Source: DASSBR01 sp035708085 (GTDB taxonomy: Bacteria > Pseudomonadota > Gammaproteobacteria > Natronospirales > DASSBR01). Taken from it: a stretch of 29,859 nt of DNA. Of the stretch, positions 7,141-15,539 are shown piece by piece. Under the pieces are notes generated by a model, which worked only from the letters and a program-made list of their open reading frames with translations, was not told the DNA's origin and searched no databases. A program made the position numbers and the translations under genes. Positions within the stretch are counted from its first letter, which is position 1. Each line of letters opens with the position of its first letter. The stretch is taken from positions 1 through 29,859 of the forward strand of contig DASSTE010000031.1 in the NCBI GenBank assembly GCA_035708085.1, read 5' to 3'.

Positions 7141-7801
7141 TTACGCACCACTAAAAACCTTATATTGAGCATCATATTGAGCATCGAAAGCCCGCTTGTA
7201 GGCAGCCCGCGCTTCGCCGCGGGCGACGTAGGCGGCGAGGTTCCGGTATTCGTCCAGAAGGCCCGATGATCTCAGCCGGAGCAGTACCGACACCATCATC
7301 AAGTCGCCCGCGCTGAACGCACCATCGAGCCAGTCGGCATCGCCGAGGCGGGCGGAAAGTCGTTCCAACCGATTTCGGATACGCTCCTCGACCAGGGGCA
7401 GGCGTTCTTTGGCCCAGGGCTTGTCGCCCTCCAGCAGCTTGACGGTGACCAGTTCGAGGAGTGGTGGCTCTACCGTATTGACGGCGGCAAACATCCACAT
7501 GATCGCGCGGGCGCGGGCGTTGGCGTCGTTCGGGAGCAGGCCCATGGCGCTCTGCGATGTGGAGCACGATCGCCCCTGTCTCGAACAGAACGAGATCGCC
7601 CTCCTCGTAAGTCGGAATCTGGCCGAAAGGTTGGAGCGCCAGATGCGCAGGTTCCTTCATTGCTCGGAATGAAAGCAGGCGAACCTCGTAAGGTTGGCCC
7701 ACTTCTTCAAGCGCCCAGCGCACGCGCGAATCGCGCGCCAGCCCCTTGCCGCCATCGGGCGATCGTTCAAAGGCGGTAATAGTCGGAGAGGCTGCTTTCA
7801 T
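7141..7801 (-). pseudogene. glutathione S-transferase-like gene, copy 2, frameshifted
   Basis: Start ATG at 7799–7801 with an AAAGGAG ribosome site. The N-terminal thioredoxin-like domain reads TITAFERSPDGGKGLARDS, then FGQIPTYEEGDLVLFETGAI and IVLHIAERH. There the frame breaks at about 7546–7552. The rest continues in another frame as GLLPNDANARARAIMWMFAA and on through GDADWLDGAFSAGDLMMVSV to TAA at 7141. Normal relatives read 'ERHPGLLP', so about two bases of the proline codon appear to be lost. The C-terminus also contains a 12-bp tandem duplication giving DAQYDAQY where copy 1 has a single DAQY. The intact version would be about 220 residues. Copy 2 keeps the middle part lost in copy 1. 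Confidence 0.85.
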
Positions 7802-7920
7802 CGTGGTTACTCCTTTGGCCTTGTCAGCCGTTTGCCCTGGCTTCAATGTATAGTCGAACGGCCCGACCAAGTTCGACAAGCCGGAACAAGAAAATTTTCC
7901 GACCGCTGCTGGTGCCAAAT

Positions 7921-7991
7921 ATGCGGAACGATGAGCAGGATATCCGCGAACTCATTTCCATGTGGCTCGCGGCGAGTAAAGCCGGCGACAC
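7921..7991 (+). pseudogene. truncated DUF4440 copy (first 24 codons)
   Basis: The sequence reads MRNDEQDIRELISMWLAASK, almost identical to the start of the gene at 5524. Similarity ends abruptly after the shared GCCGGCGACAC at 7981–7991; the following bases belong to the leader of the methyltransferase gene. No stop codon intervenes, so this stub is in frame with that gene. It is the divergent partner of GST copy 2. Confidence 0.8.
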
Positions 7992-8055
7992 CGACACGCG
8001 TAACAGCTTTCGTTACCGATGTATGATAGGGGCCTCTTTCATAGGAGGTTTGGCC

Positions 8056-8889
8056 ATGTTCCATCGGATCGGCAAGATTTTTGTTCTGGCCACCGGCGCG
8101 CTGCTGCTTGCGGCTGTCGCCCATGCCCAGCCCGCTTCCACCTCCGGCAGCACCGACCCGCAGCTCAAGGCTGCCGTCAACGGCAGTTGGCGCTCGGCTG
8201 CGCACAAGGAGCGCGACCGCTACCGCCACCCGATCAAGACGCTGGAGTTCTTCGGCATTCAGCCGAACATGACGGTGATCGAGCTGGACGCCGGCGACGG
8301 CTGGTACACCGAGATCCTCGCTCCATACCTGTACGCGCACGGCCACCTGATCGAGCCGACGGTGCCGTCGGGCGCGAGCAGCTACGCGCGGCGGAGCGCG
8401 AAAACTTTCAACGCGAAGCTCAAGTCCGATCCGAAAGTGTATGGACACGTCGAGCGCGGCCTGCCCTTCGCGCCGCCGAAACAGGTCAAGCTGGGGCCGG
8501 ATAACTCGGCGGACATGGTGGTGACGTTCCGCAACGTGCACGACTTTCTGAATGCGCAAGCGCTCGATGCCGTGTTCAAGGCCGCTTATAACGTTCTCAA
8601 GCCGGGCGGGGTGTTCGGCATTACCGACCACCGCGCGAGACCGAACACCGATGCGCGGGTAGTCGCGAGAGAGCTGCACCGCATTCCGGAGGACTACGTG
8701 ATCAACGCGGGGCTCAAGGCCGGCTTTCGACTGGCGGGCACCTCGGAGATCAATGCCAACCCGCAGGATCCGGAAGACATTCTCGTGTTTCGCCTGCTGC
8801 CGGCATTGTCCGGCCCGGCTAGCGAGCACGCGAAGATGAAGGCGATCGGTGAGTCCGACCGCATGACGATCAAGTTCGTCAAACCTTGA
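8056..8889 (+). CDS. exported class I SAM-dependent methyltransferase-like protein
   Basis: A 277-residue protein with a signal peptide (hydrophobic stretch FVLATGALLLAAVAHAQ, likely cleaved after AHA), so it is predicted to be periplasmic. The mature part resembles class I methyltransferases: motif I is VIELDAGDGWYTEILAPYL, and a later LKPGGVFGITDHRA matches the post-motif III loop. Relatives with 'GWYTEILAPYL' are annotated as exported methyltransferases, and no substrate is established. The ATG at 8056 has a perfect AGGAGG at 8043–8048, so I prefer it to the longer in-frame reading that begins in the DUF4440 stub. The stop overlaps the start of the PhzF-like gene. Confidence 0.85.
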   Translation: MFHRIGKIFVLATGALLLAAVAHAQPASTSGSTDPQLKAAVNGSWRSAAHKERDRYRHPIKTLEFFGIQPNMTVIELDAGDGWYTEILAPYLYAHGHLIEPTVPSGASSYARRSAKTFNAKLKSDPKVYGHVERGLPFAPPKQVKLGPDNSADMVVTFRNVHDFLNAQALDAVFKAAYNVLKPGGVFGITDHRARPNTDARVVARELHRIPEDYVINAGLKAGFRLAGTSEINANPQDPEDILVFRLLPALSGPASEHAKMKAIGESDRMTIKFVKP

Positions 8890-9707
8890 GGGTGCGTCTC
8901 TTTCAGGTCGACGCGTTCGCGGATCGGCCCTTTGCGGGCAACCCGGCGGCAGTCTGCCCGCTCGATGCGTGGCTGGACGATGCGCTGCTGCAGGCGATCG
9001 CGGAGGAGAACAATCTGTCCGAGACGGCGTTTTTTGTACCTGCCGGCGACAGGTTCGAACTGCGCTGGTTTACGCCCGTCGAGGAAGTCGATTTGTGCGG
9101 CCATGCGACGCTCGCAAGTGCGCATGTGCTCTATGAGCAGCTTGATTATGGCGAGGCCGCGGTGCGGTTCGAGACGCGCAGCGGTGTGCTGACGGTGTCA
9201 AAGAATGATGCCGGGATGACGATGGACTTTCCGGCCGCACCGCCGGAACCGCTGGACATGTCGGATGCGCTGGCCGAGGCGCTCGGGCGGCGGCCGTCGG
9301 CGCTGCTGGCGGCCTTCGACTACGTCGCAGTTTACGATTCGGAAGACGACATTCGTGCGTTGAAGCCGGACTTTGCGGCGCTGGCGAAGCTCGATAGGCG
9401 GGGTGTGGTTGCGACGGCACCGGGGCGCGAGGTGGACTTCGTCAGCCGCTGCTTCTTCCCGGCGCTGCGGATCAACGAGGATCCGGTAACCGGCTCGGCG
9501 CACTGCGAGATGGCGCCGTATTGGGCCGGGCGGCTGGGCCGGAACCGGCTCCAGGCGCGCCAGATTTCAAAGCGCGGCGGCGCGGTCGGGTGCGAGGTCC
9601 GCAGCGACCGCGTCAGCCTGACCGGGCGTGCCGCCGATTACCTCGTCGGTGAAATATCCATACCCTCTATCGTCATACCAGCGGAGGCTGGTATCCAGTC
9701 CGAATGA
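8886..9707 (+). CDS. PhzF-family isomerase-like protein
   Basis: A 273-residue protein of the PhzF/diaminopimelate-epimerase fold. The N-terminus RLFQVDAFADRPFAGNPAAV, the EENNLSETAFF motif with the putative catalytic glutamate E46, DLCGHATLAS, and DPVTGSAHC are all characteristic. The substrate of this broad family is usually unknown. The start is unusual: TTG at 8886 overlaps the methyltransferase stop (TTGA), and a GTG two codons later is an alternative. The last 15 or so residues (PSIVIPAEAGIQSE) are encoded by an intergenic hairpin repeat that also provides the stop codon. The family domain ends around YLVGEI, so the native stop has been lost. Confidence 0.9.
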   Translation: MRVRLFQVDAFADRPFAGNPAAVCPLDAWLDDALLQAIAEENNLSETAFFVPAGDRFELRWFTPVEEVDLCGHATLASAHVLYEQLDYGEAAVRFETRSGVLTVSKNDAGMTMDFPAAPPEPLDMSDALAEALGRRPSALLAAFDYVAVYDSEDDIRALKPDFAALAKLDRRGVVATAPGREVDFVSRCFFPALRINEDPVTGSAHCEMAPYWAGRLGRNRLQARQISKRGGAVGCEVRSDRVSLTGRAADYLVGEISIPSIVIPAEAGIQSE

Positions 9708-9770
9708 TGGATAATCTGACTGGGTTCCTGCCTTCGCAGGAACGGCGGCAAGTCATCTTCGGCATGACGG
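9671..9770. repeat. hairpin repeat of the 'PAEAGIQ' type, copy 1
   Basis: Two perfect hairpins face each other. ATACCAGC/GCTGGTAT lies at 9675–9682/9687–9694, and GTTCCTGC/GCAGGAAC at 9724–9731/9736–9743. The left edge starts CGTCATACC and the right edge ends CATGACGG, so the ends are inverted as well. This layout is a widespread dispersed intergenic repeat of proteobacteria. It begins inside the 3' end of the PhzF-like gene. The related copy 2 is at 14671–14764. Confidence 0.8.
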
Positions 9771-9801
9771 ATTTGGCCGAGCGGCGTATCATACTGGCCG
9801 C

Positions 9802-10638
9802 ATGCACCTTATCGATATCGGCGCCAATCTGACGCACGACAGCTTCGATTCCGATCGGGACGCCGTTATCGAGCGCGCCCGCGCGGCCGGTGTCGACACA
9901 ATGGTCGTGACCGGCGCAGATGTGGCCGGCAGCGAGGCGGCGGTCAAGTTGGCCCGCAAGTACCCGGACATCCTGTTTGCGACGGCGGGCGTGCATCCGC
10001 ATCACGCCGCCGATTACGACAATCAAACTACCATCCGGCTGCGCGCTTTGGCGGATCACGCCGGGGTCGTCGCGGTCGGGGAATGCGGCCTCGACTACTT
10101 CCGCAACTTTTCTCCGCGCCCGGCGCAGGCGACTGCGTTCGCGGCGCAGCTTGAACTGGCGGCCGAACTGGGTATGCCGGTCTTCATGCATCAGCGTGAC
10201 GCGCACGCTGATTTCATCGATATTTACGACAGCTATCGGCCCGGCATCGTCCGCGGCATCGTGCATTGCTTCACCGGCACAGCCGAAGAGCTGGACGACT
10301 ACCTCGCGCGCGATTTGTACATCGGCATCACCGGCTGGATTTGCGACGAGCGCCGCGGGCTGCACCTGCGCGAGTTCGTCGATCGCATTCCAGCCGACCG
10401 GCTGATGATCGAGACGGACGCGCCGTACCTGCTGCCGCGCGACCTCGACCCGAAACCTGCGACGCGGCGCAACGAGCCGGTGCATCTGCCGCATATCGCG
10501 CGGGTGCTGGCGGAATGCCGCGGCGACGATCCCGAACGACTGGCGGCACAGACGACCGCCAACGCACAACAATTTTTTGCCCTTCAAAACCAGGAGAACC
10601 AGCAACATGAACAAGGACACGCTGCAGCAATTCGTTAA
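9802..10638 (+). CDS. tatD: TatD-type DNase / 3'-5' exonuclease
   Basis: A 278-residue metal-dependent nuclease, TIM-barrel amidohydrolase fold, involved in DNA repair and quality control. The protein tracks TatD closely: LIDIGANLTHDSF at the start (TatD proper has this form instead of the HxH of YcfH/YjjV), TAGVHPHHA, GECGLDYFRNFS, MPVFMHQRDAH, HCFTGTAEEL, IGITGWICDERRG, and ETDAPYLLPRDL with RRNEPVHLPHI. The C-terminus is about 15 residues longer than usual because the frame runs 32 bp into the next gene. No strong ribosome site is seen before the ATG. Confidence 0.94.
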   Translation: MHLIDIGANLTHDSFDSDRDAVIERARAAGVDTMVVTGADVAGSEAAVKLARKYPDILFATAGVHPHHAADYDNQTTIRLRALADHAGVVAVGECGLDYFRNFSPRPAQATAFAAQLELAAELGMPVFMHQRDAHADFIDIYDSYRPGIVRGIVHCFTGTAEELDDYLARDLYIGITGWICDERRGLHLREFVDRIPADRLMIETDAPYLLPRDLDPKPATRRNEPVHLPHIARVLAECRGDDPERLAAQTTANAQQFFALQNQENQQHEQGHAAAIR

Positions 10639-12016
10639 CCGTCAGTGGGACGAGTCGATCCTGCCGGTGCTGCAGGATTACGTGCGCATCCCCAACAAGT
10701 CGCCGACGTTCGACGCGGACTGGGCCGAGCACGGCCACATGGACCGCGCGATCGGGCTGGCGGAAAGCTGGTGCCGCGAACAGGGCTTCGATGACGCGCA
10801 CCTGGAAATCATGCGCCTGCCCGGGCGCACGCCGCTGCTGTTCATGGAAATTCCGGGTGACTCGGAAGACACGGTGCTGCTTTACGGCCACCTCGACAAG
10901 CAGCCGGAGTTCAGCGGTTGGGAGCCGGGCCTCGATCCGTGGCAGCCGGTGCTTCGCGACGACAAGCTTTATGGTCGTGGCGCGGCGGATGACGGCTACG
11001 CCGTCTTCGCCTCACTGACCGCGCTGCGCGCGCTGCGCGAGCAGAACATCCCGCACTCGCGCTGCGTCGTCGTAATCGAATGCTGCGAGGAAAGCGGCAG
11101 TGACGACCTGCCCCACTACATCAACGCGCTCGGCGACCGCATCGGCAACGTCAGCCTGGTCGTCTGCCTCGACGCCGAGTGTGGCAATTACGACCAGCTC
11201 TGGTGCACGACTTCGCTGCGCGGCAATCTGGTCGGCAAGCTGACGGTCAACGTGCTGACCGAGGGCGTGCATTCCGGTGCGGCCAGCGGCGTCGTCCCCG
11301 ACAGCTTCCGCGTGGTCCGCGAACTGCTGGCGCGGGTCGAGGATGCGTCCAGCGGCGATATCCTGCTCGATGAACTGCACGTGGATATTCCGGAAATGCG
11401 CGCGGACCAGGCGAAGCGCGCTGCGGCCGTGCTGAAGGACCTCGTCTGGCAGAAGTTCCCGTTCGCCGGCGGCACCGGGCCGATCGCGAAGGATCCGGAA
11501 ACGCTGCTGCTCAACAACACGTGGCGGCCGGCGCTGGCGGTCACCGGGGCGGAAGGCCTGCCGGCGCTTGGCAGCGCGGGCAACGTGCTGCGCCCGGAAA
11601 CGACGCTCAAGCTGTCGTTCCGCCTGCCGCCGACGGCGAATGCCGCGAAGGCCGCGAAGGCGGTCAAGGCCGCGCTGGAGAATAATCCGCCCTACGGCGC
11701 CAAGGTCTCGTTCGAAAGCGGCTCGGCGATGGGCGGCTGGAATGCGCCCGCCGTCAACGAATGGCTGGCGCAGTCGATGAAGGCGGCGTCACAGGATTTC
11801 TTCGGCGCCGACGCGATGTATATGGGCACCGGCGGCAGCATCCCGTTCATGGGGTTGCTGGGCGAGAAGTTCCCGGAGTCGCAGTTCCTGGTGACGGGGC
11901 TGCTGGGGCCGAAGTCGAATGCGCACGGGCCGAATGAGTTTTTGCACATTCCGACGGCGAAGAAGCTGACGGCGTGTGTGGCGCGGGTGGTGGCGGATCA
12001 CCTGAAGCGAAAGTAG
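10607..12016 (+). CDS. M20-family metallopeptidase
   Basis: A 469-residue di-zinc hydrolase of the M20 (carboxypeptidase G2/dipeptidase-like) family. Metal-ligand motifs are in order: LLYGHLDKQPE (His), GRGAADDGYA (bridging Asp), ECCEESGSDD (catalytic Glu and Glu ligand), CLDAECG (Asp), and NAHGPNEF near the C-terminus (His). A dimerisation 'lid' domain lies in the middle (VLTEGVHSGAASGVVPDSF). There is no signal peptide, so it is probably a cytoplasmic peptidase; the exact substrate is not readable. The ATG at 10607 is preceded by CAGGAGA and lies inside the 3' end of tatD, suggesting coupled translation. Confidence 0.93.
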   Translation: MNKDTLQQFVNRQWDESILPVLQDYVRIPNKSPTFDADWAEHGHMDRAIGLAESWCREQGFDDAHLEIMRLPGRTPLLFMEIPGDSEDTVLLYGHLDKQPEFSGWEPGLDPWQPVLRDDKLYGRGAADDGYAVFASLTALRALREQNIPHSRCVVVIECCEESGSDDLPHYINALGDRIGNVSLVVCLDAECGNYDQLWCTTSLRGNLVGKLTVNVLTEGVHSGAASGVVPDSFRVVRELLARVEDASSGDILLDELHVDIPEMRADQAKRAAAVLKDLVWQKFPFAGGTGPIAKDPETLLLNNTWRPALAVTGAEGLPALGSAGNVLRPETTLKLSFRLPPTANAAKAAKAVKAALENNPPYGAKVSFESGSAMGGWNAPAVNEWLAQSMKAASQDFFGADAMYMGTGGSIPFMGLLGEKFPESQFLVTGLLGPKSNAHGPNEFLHIPTAKKLTACVARVVADHLKRK

Positions 12017-12018
12017 CT

Positions 12019-12100
12019 CCTTCTCCCCCAGGGAGAAGGTTGGGATGAGGGAGAGTTGATCAGATTCCCCTCACCCTAGCCCTCTCCCTGAGGGAGAGGG
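12019..12100. repeat. double hairpin of the CCCTCTCCCT type, copy 1
   Basis: There are two hairpins: CCTTCTCCC/GGGAGAAGG at 12019–12027/12031–12039 and CCCTCTCCCT/AGGGAGAGGG at 12080–12089/12091–12100. Between them GATGAGGG and CCCCTCACC are also complementary, so the whole element is a large imperfect palindrome. It sits between the convergent M20 peptidase and NERD genes and may terminate both. Its right part is translated as the last residues of the NERD protein. Single-hairpin relatives are at 24255–24290 and 26267–26298. Confidence 0.8.
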
Positions 12101-12654
12101 GACGAGATGCTCTGCGCCGATTCAATCTGCTGCCTTATTTCCGCCCACGCCGCTGAATAGGACTCCGCCGACGTCTTCGGCCGCTCGGCGAGCTCGCGCA
12201 ACAAACAAACCTTCTCCGGCCGCCCTTTCGGAAACTCGCTCCCGTCATTGAACACGATGCACCCGTCCACCGGCAGCTCCGGCGCCAGCGCCCGCACCGC
12301 CGTAATCCGATCCTGCAGCCCGGGCAGCGGGTTGCGCAGCGGCTGCCGGCCGCGGTCGGTGAGAATGGCCCACTCTTCAAGGCGCTCGCCGGCGAACACT
12401 GTGCCCGCGACGTTCTTGAACTCCACCACCAGCGCGCCCTGCTCCGTCAGCACCAGGCGGTCGATGTGGATGTGGCCGTCCACCGCGTCGGGAATGACGA
12501 TGTCGCACAGCTCGCCGGCGCCGATGCGCTTCAGCACGCGGTCGAGCCGCCGGTAGGCATTTTTATGCCGGCGAACGAGCCAGGCGACCAGGATCGCGAG
12601 CACAAGGGCGGCGAAAACCGCCACCGGAATGAGCGGGATGTTCGTATTGAGCAT
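12076..12654 (-). CDS. membrane-anchored NERD (nuclease-related domain) protein
   Basis: A 192-residue protein. An N-terminal membrane segment (IPLIPVAVFAALVLAILVAW, residues about 6–27) is followed by a basic stretch. Then comes a NERD-like domain, with HIDRLVLTEQGALVVEFKN as its most telling motif. NERD domains are related to restriction-endonuclease folds, but most have no proven activity. I chose the ATG at 12652–12654; a TATAAT-like element (minus strand, 12664–12669) lies only about 10 bp upstream, so the leader may be very short. The C-terminal SSPLPQGEG and the stop codon come from the adjacent hairpin repeat. Confidence 0.78.
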   Translation of the reverse strand: MLNTNIPLIPVAVFAALVLAILVAWLVRRHKNAYRRLDRVLKRIGAGELCDIVIPDAVDGHIHIDRLVLTEQGALVVEFKNVAGTVFAGERLEEWAILTDRGRQPLRNPLPGLQDRITAVRALAPELPVDGCIVFNDGSEFPKGRPEKVCLLRELAERPKTSAESYSAAWAEIRQQIESAQSISSPLPQGEG

Positions 12655-12689
12655 GATGCCGCGAATTATACCGGTCCAAGGCTTTCTTC

Positions 12690-12717
12690 GGGACGCTAAT
12701 AGTACTAAAATAGTCCC
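12690..12717 (+). promoter_or_regulatory. candidate Rrf2/IscR-type operator upstream of the suf operon
   Basis: The 28-bp stretch has the layout GGGAC-N7-GTAC-N7-GTCCC, a perfect dyad at its arms and centre. Within it ACTAAAATAGT (12704–12714) is itself an inverted repeat, and it resembles the ACT...AGT core of IscR type 1 sites. A TAAAAT hexamer at 12706–12711 could be the -10 element, so bound repressor would block it. It lies 22 bp before the Rrf2 start codon, consistent with autoregulation. No footprint is available; this is a pattern-based call. Confidence 0.5.
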
Positions 12718-12738
12718 CATTATGGAGGCGGTACCGAC

Positions 12739-13200
12739 ATGCTCCGGCTAAGCAAACTGACCGACTACGGCACGGTGGTGCTCGCGCACATGGCAGCGCA
12801 GCCGAAGGTGATGCACACGGCGAGCGATCTCGCCGCGCGCACGCACCTGGCGCTGCCCACGGTGTCGAAGCTGCTGAAACTGTTCGCCCGGGGCGGGCTG
12901 GTCCACTCGTATCGCGGCGCGCAGGGCGGCTACAAGCTCGCGCGCAAGCCCGAGGAGATCACCGCCGTGCAGATCATCGACGCGGTGGAAGGCCCGGTCG
13001 CGATCACCGAATGCAGCGTACGCGACGGGCTGTGCAACCTGGAGCCGGTCTGCGCGATCGGTCACAACTGGCAGCGCATCAGCCTGAGCATCCGCGAGGC
13101 GCTGAAGACGGTTACGCTCGCCGAGTTGGCGGGGCCGATGCCGACGCGCTCACCGCAGATCAAGTTCGCCGCCGTCCCGCGGCGGGCGACAACTCAGTAG
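12739..13200 (+). CDS. Rrf2-family Fe-S sensing regulator of the SUF system
   Basis: A 153-residue winged-helix repressor of the Rrf2 family, SUF-associated branch. The N-terminal helix-turn-helix runs through LSKLTDYGTVVLAHMA and TVSKLLKLFARGGLV, followed by the wing YRGAQGGYKLARKP. Three cysteines, C92, C99 and C105 (ECSVRDGLC...C), match the spacing of the IscR cluster ligands C92/C98/C104, so it probably holds a [2Fe-2S] cluster. It is the first gene of the suf operon and very likely senses cluster status and represses the operon. The ATG at 12739 follows GGAGG at 12724–12728. The sufB start is 9 bp downstream of its stop. Confidence 0.93.
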   Translation: MLRLSKLTDYGTVVLAHMAAQPKVMHTASDLAARTHLALPTVSKLLKLFARGGLVHSYRGAQGGYKLARKPEEITAVQIIDAVEGPVAITECSVRDGLCNLEPVCAIGHNWQRISLSIREALKTVTLAELAGPMPTRSPQIKFAAVPRRATTQ

Positions 13201-13209
13201 GAATCGCAA

Positions 13210-14655
<1,446 letters not shown>

Positions 14656-14670
14656 ATGCCGCGTTTATTC

Positions 14671-14764
14671 CCATCATGCCAGAAGGCTGGCATCCAGATC
14701 TTGAATGATCGCGGCCTTCGGCCGCACTGATTTGGACTGGATTCCTGCCTACGCAGGAATGACA
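14671..14764. repeat. hairpin repeat of the 'PAEAGIQ' type, copy 2, between sufB and sufC
   Basis: Three hairpins occur in series: ATGCCAG/CTGGCAT at 14676–14682/14687–14693, GCGGCC/GGCCGC at 14711–14716/14720–14725, and ATTCCTGC/GCAGGAAT at 14741–14748/14753–14760. The outer two correspond to those of copy 1 at 9671–9770. The third stem is followed by GACAAGAG rather than a T-run, so it is not an obvious intrinsic terminator. It fills most of the gap between sufB and sufC. Confidence 0.82.
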
Positions 14765-14783
14765 AGAGAGAAAAGAGTTAGAA

Positions 14784-15539
14784 ATGCTTGAAGTTAAAGA
14801 TCTACACGTAAAGGTCGACGGCAAAGACATCCTCAAAGGCGTCGACCTGACTATCGGCGCCGGCGAAGTCCACGCGATCATGGGTCCCAACGGCTCCGGC
14901 AAGAGTACCCTCGCGCACGTTCTTGCCGGCCGCGGCGGCTATGAAATCACCGGCGGCAGCGTCAACTATCGCGGCCATGACCTGCTTGAGATGGAGCCGG
15001 AAGAGCGCGCTCGCGAGGGCGTGTTTCTCGCCTTCCAGTACCCGGTCGAAATTCCGGGCGTCAACAACGTTTACCTGCTGAAGGCCGGCCTTAATGCGGT
15101 GCGCAAGGCACGCGGCGAGCAGGAACTGGATGCCTACGATTTTTTGAGCCTGGTCAAGGCCAAGATGAAAATCATGGGCATGGACGACAGCTTCCTGAAT
15201 CGCGCCGTCAACGAAGGTTTTTCCGGCGGCGAAAAGAAGCGCAACGAGATTCTGCAGATGCTGGTGCTGGAGCCGGCGCTGGCGATTCTGGACGAAACCG
15301 ATTCGGGTCTCGACATCGACGCGCTCAAGGTCGTCTCCGAAGGCGTCAACACACTGCGCGGTCCCGAGCGCAGCATGGTCCTGGTGACGCATTACCAACG
15401 GCTGCTGAACTACATCCAGCCTGACTTCGTGCACGTGCTCGCAAACGGCAAGGTGGTCAAATCCGGCGGTAAGGAACTGGCGCTGGAGCTTGAGGAACGT
15501 GGCTATGATTGGCTGCGCGAGGAGGCGGTCAGCGCATGA
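14784..15539 (+). CDS. sufC: Fe-S assembly ATPase SufC
   Basis: A 251-residue ABC-type ATPase that drives conformational change in the SufBCD scaffold; it is soluble, not a transporter. The Walker A motif GPNGSGKST is at residues 34–42, the Q-loop at FLAFQYPVEIPG, the signature FSGGEKKRNE at 146–155, and Walker B ALAILDETDSGLD at 165–177. LVTHYQRLL carries the switch histidine. Its TGA overlaps the sufD start codon (ATGA). Confidence 0.97.
   Translation: MLEVKDLHVKVDGKDILKGVDLTIGAGEVHAIMGPNGSGKSTLAHVLAGRGGYEITGGSVNYRGHDLLEMEPEERAREGVFLAFQYPVEIPGVNNVYLLKAGLNAVRKARGEQELDAYDFLSLVKAKMKIMGMDDSFLNRAVNEGFSGGEKKRNEILQMLVLEPALAILDETDSGLDIDALKVVSEGVNTLRGPERSMVLVTHYQRLLNYIQPDFVHVLANGKVVKSGGKELALELEERGYDWLREEAVSA

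Noticed and set aside
1..8050. The left accessory zone as a defence island
   Set aside because: No restriction, abortive-infection, toxin–antitoxin or phage-related gene is recognisable; the content is redox enzymes and remnants.
7843..8829. 328-codon open frame opposite the methyltransferase
   Set aside because: Shadow frame; the plus strand has a signal peptide, an AGGAGG site and a methyltransferase motif I.
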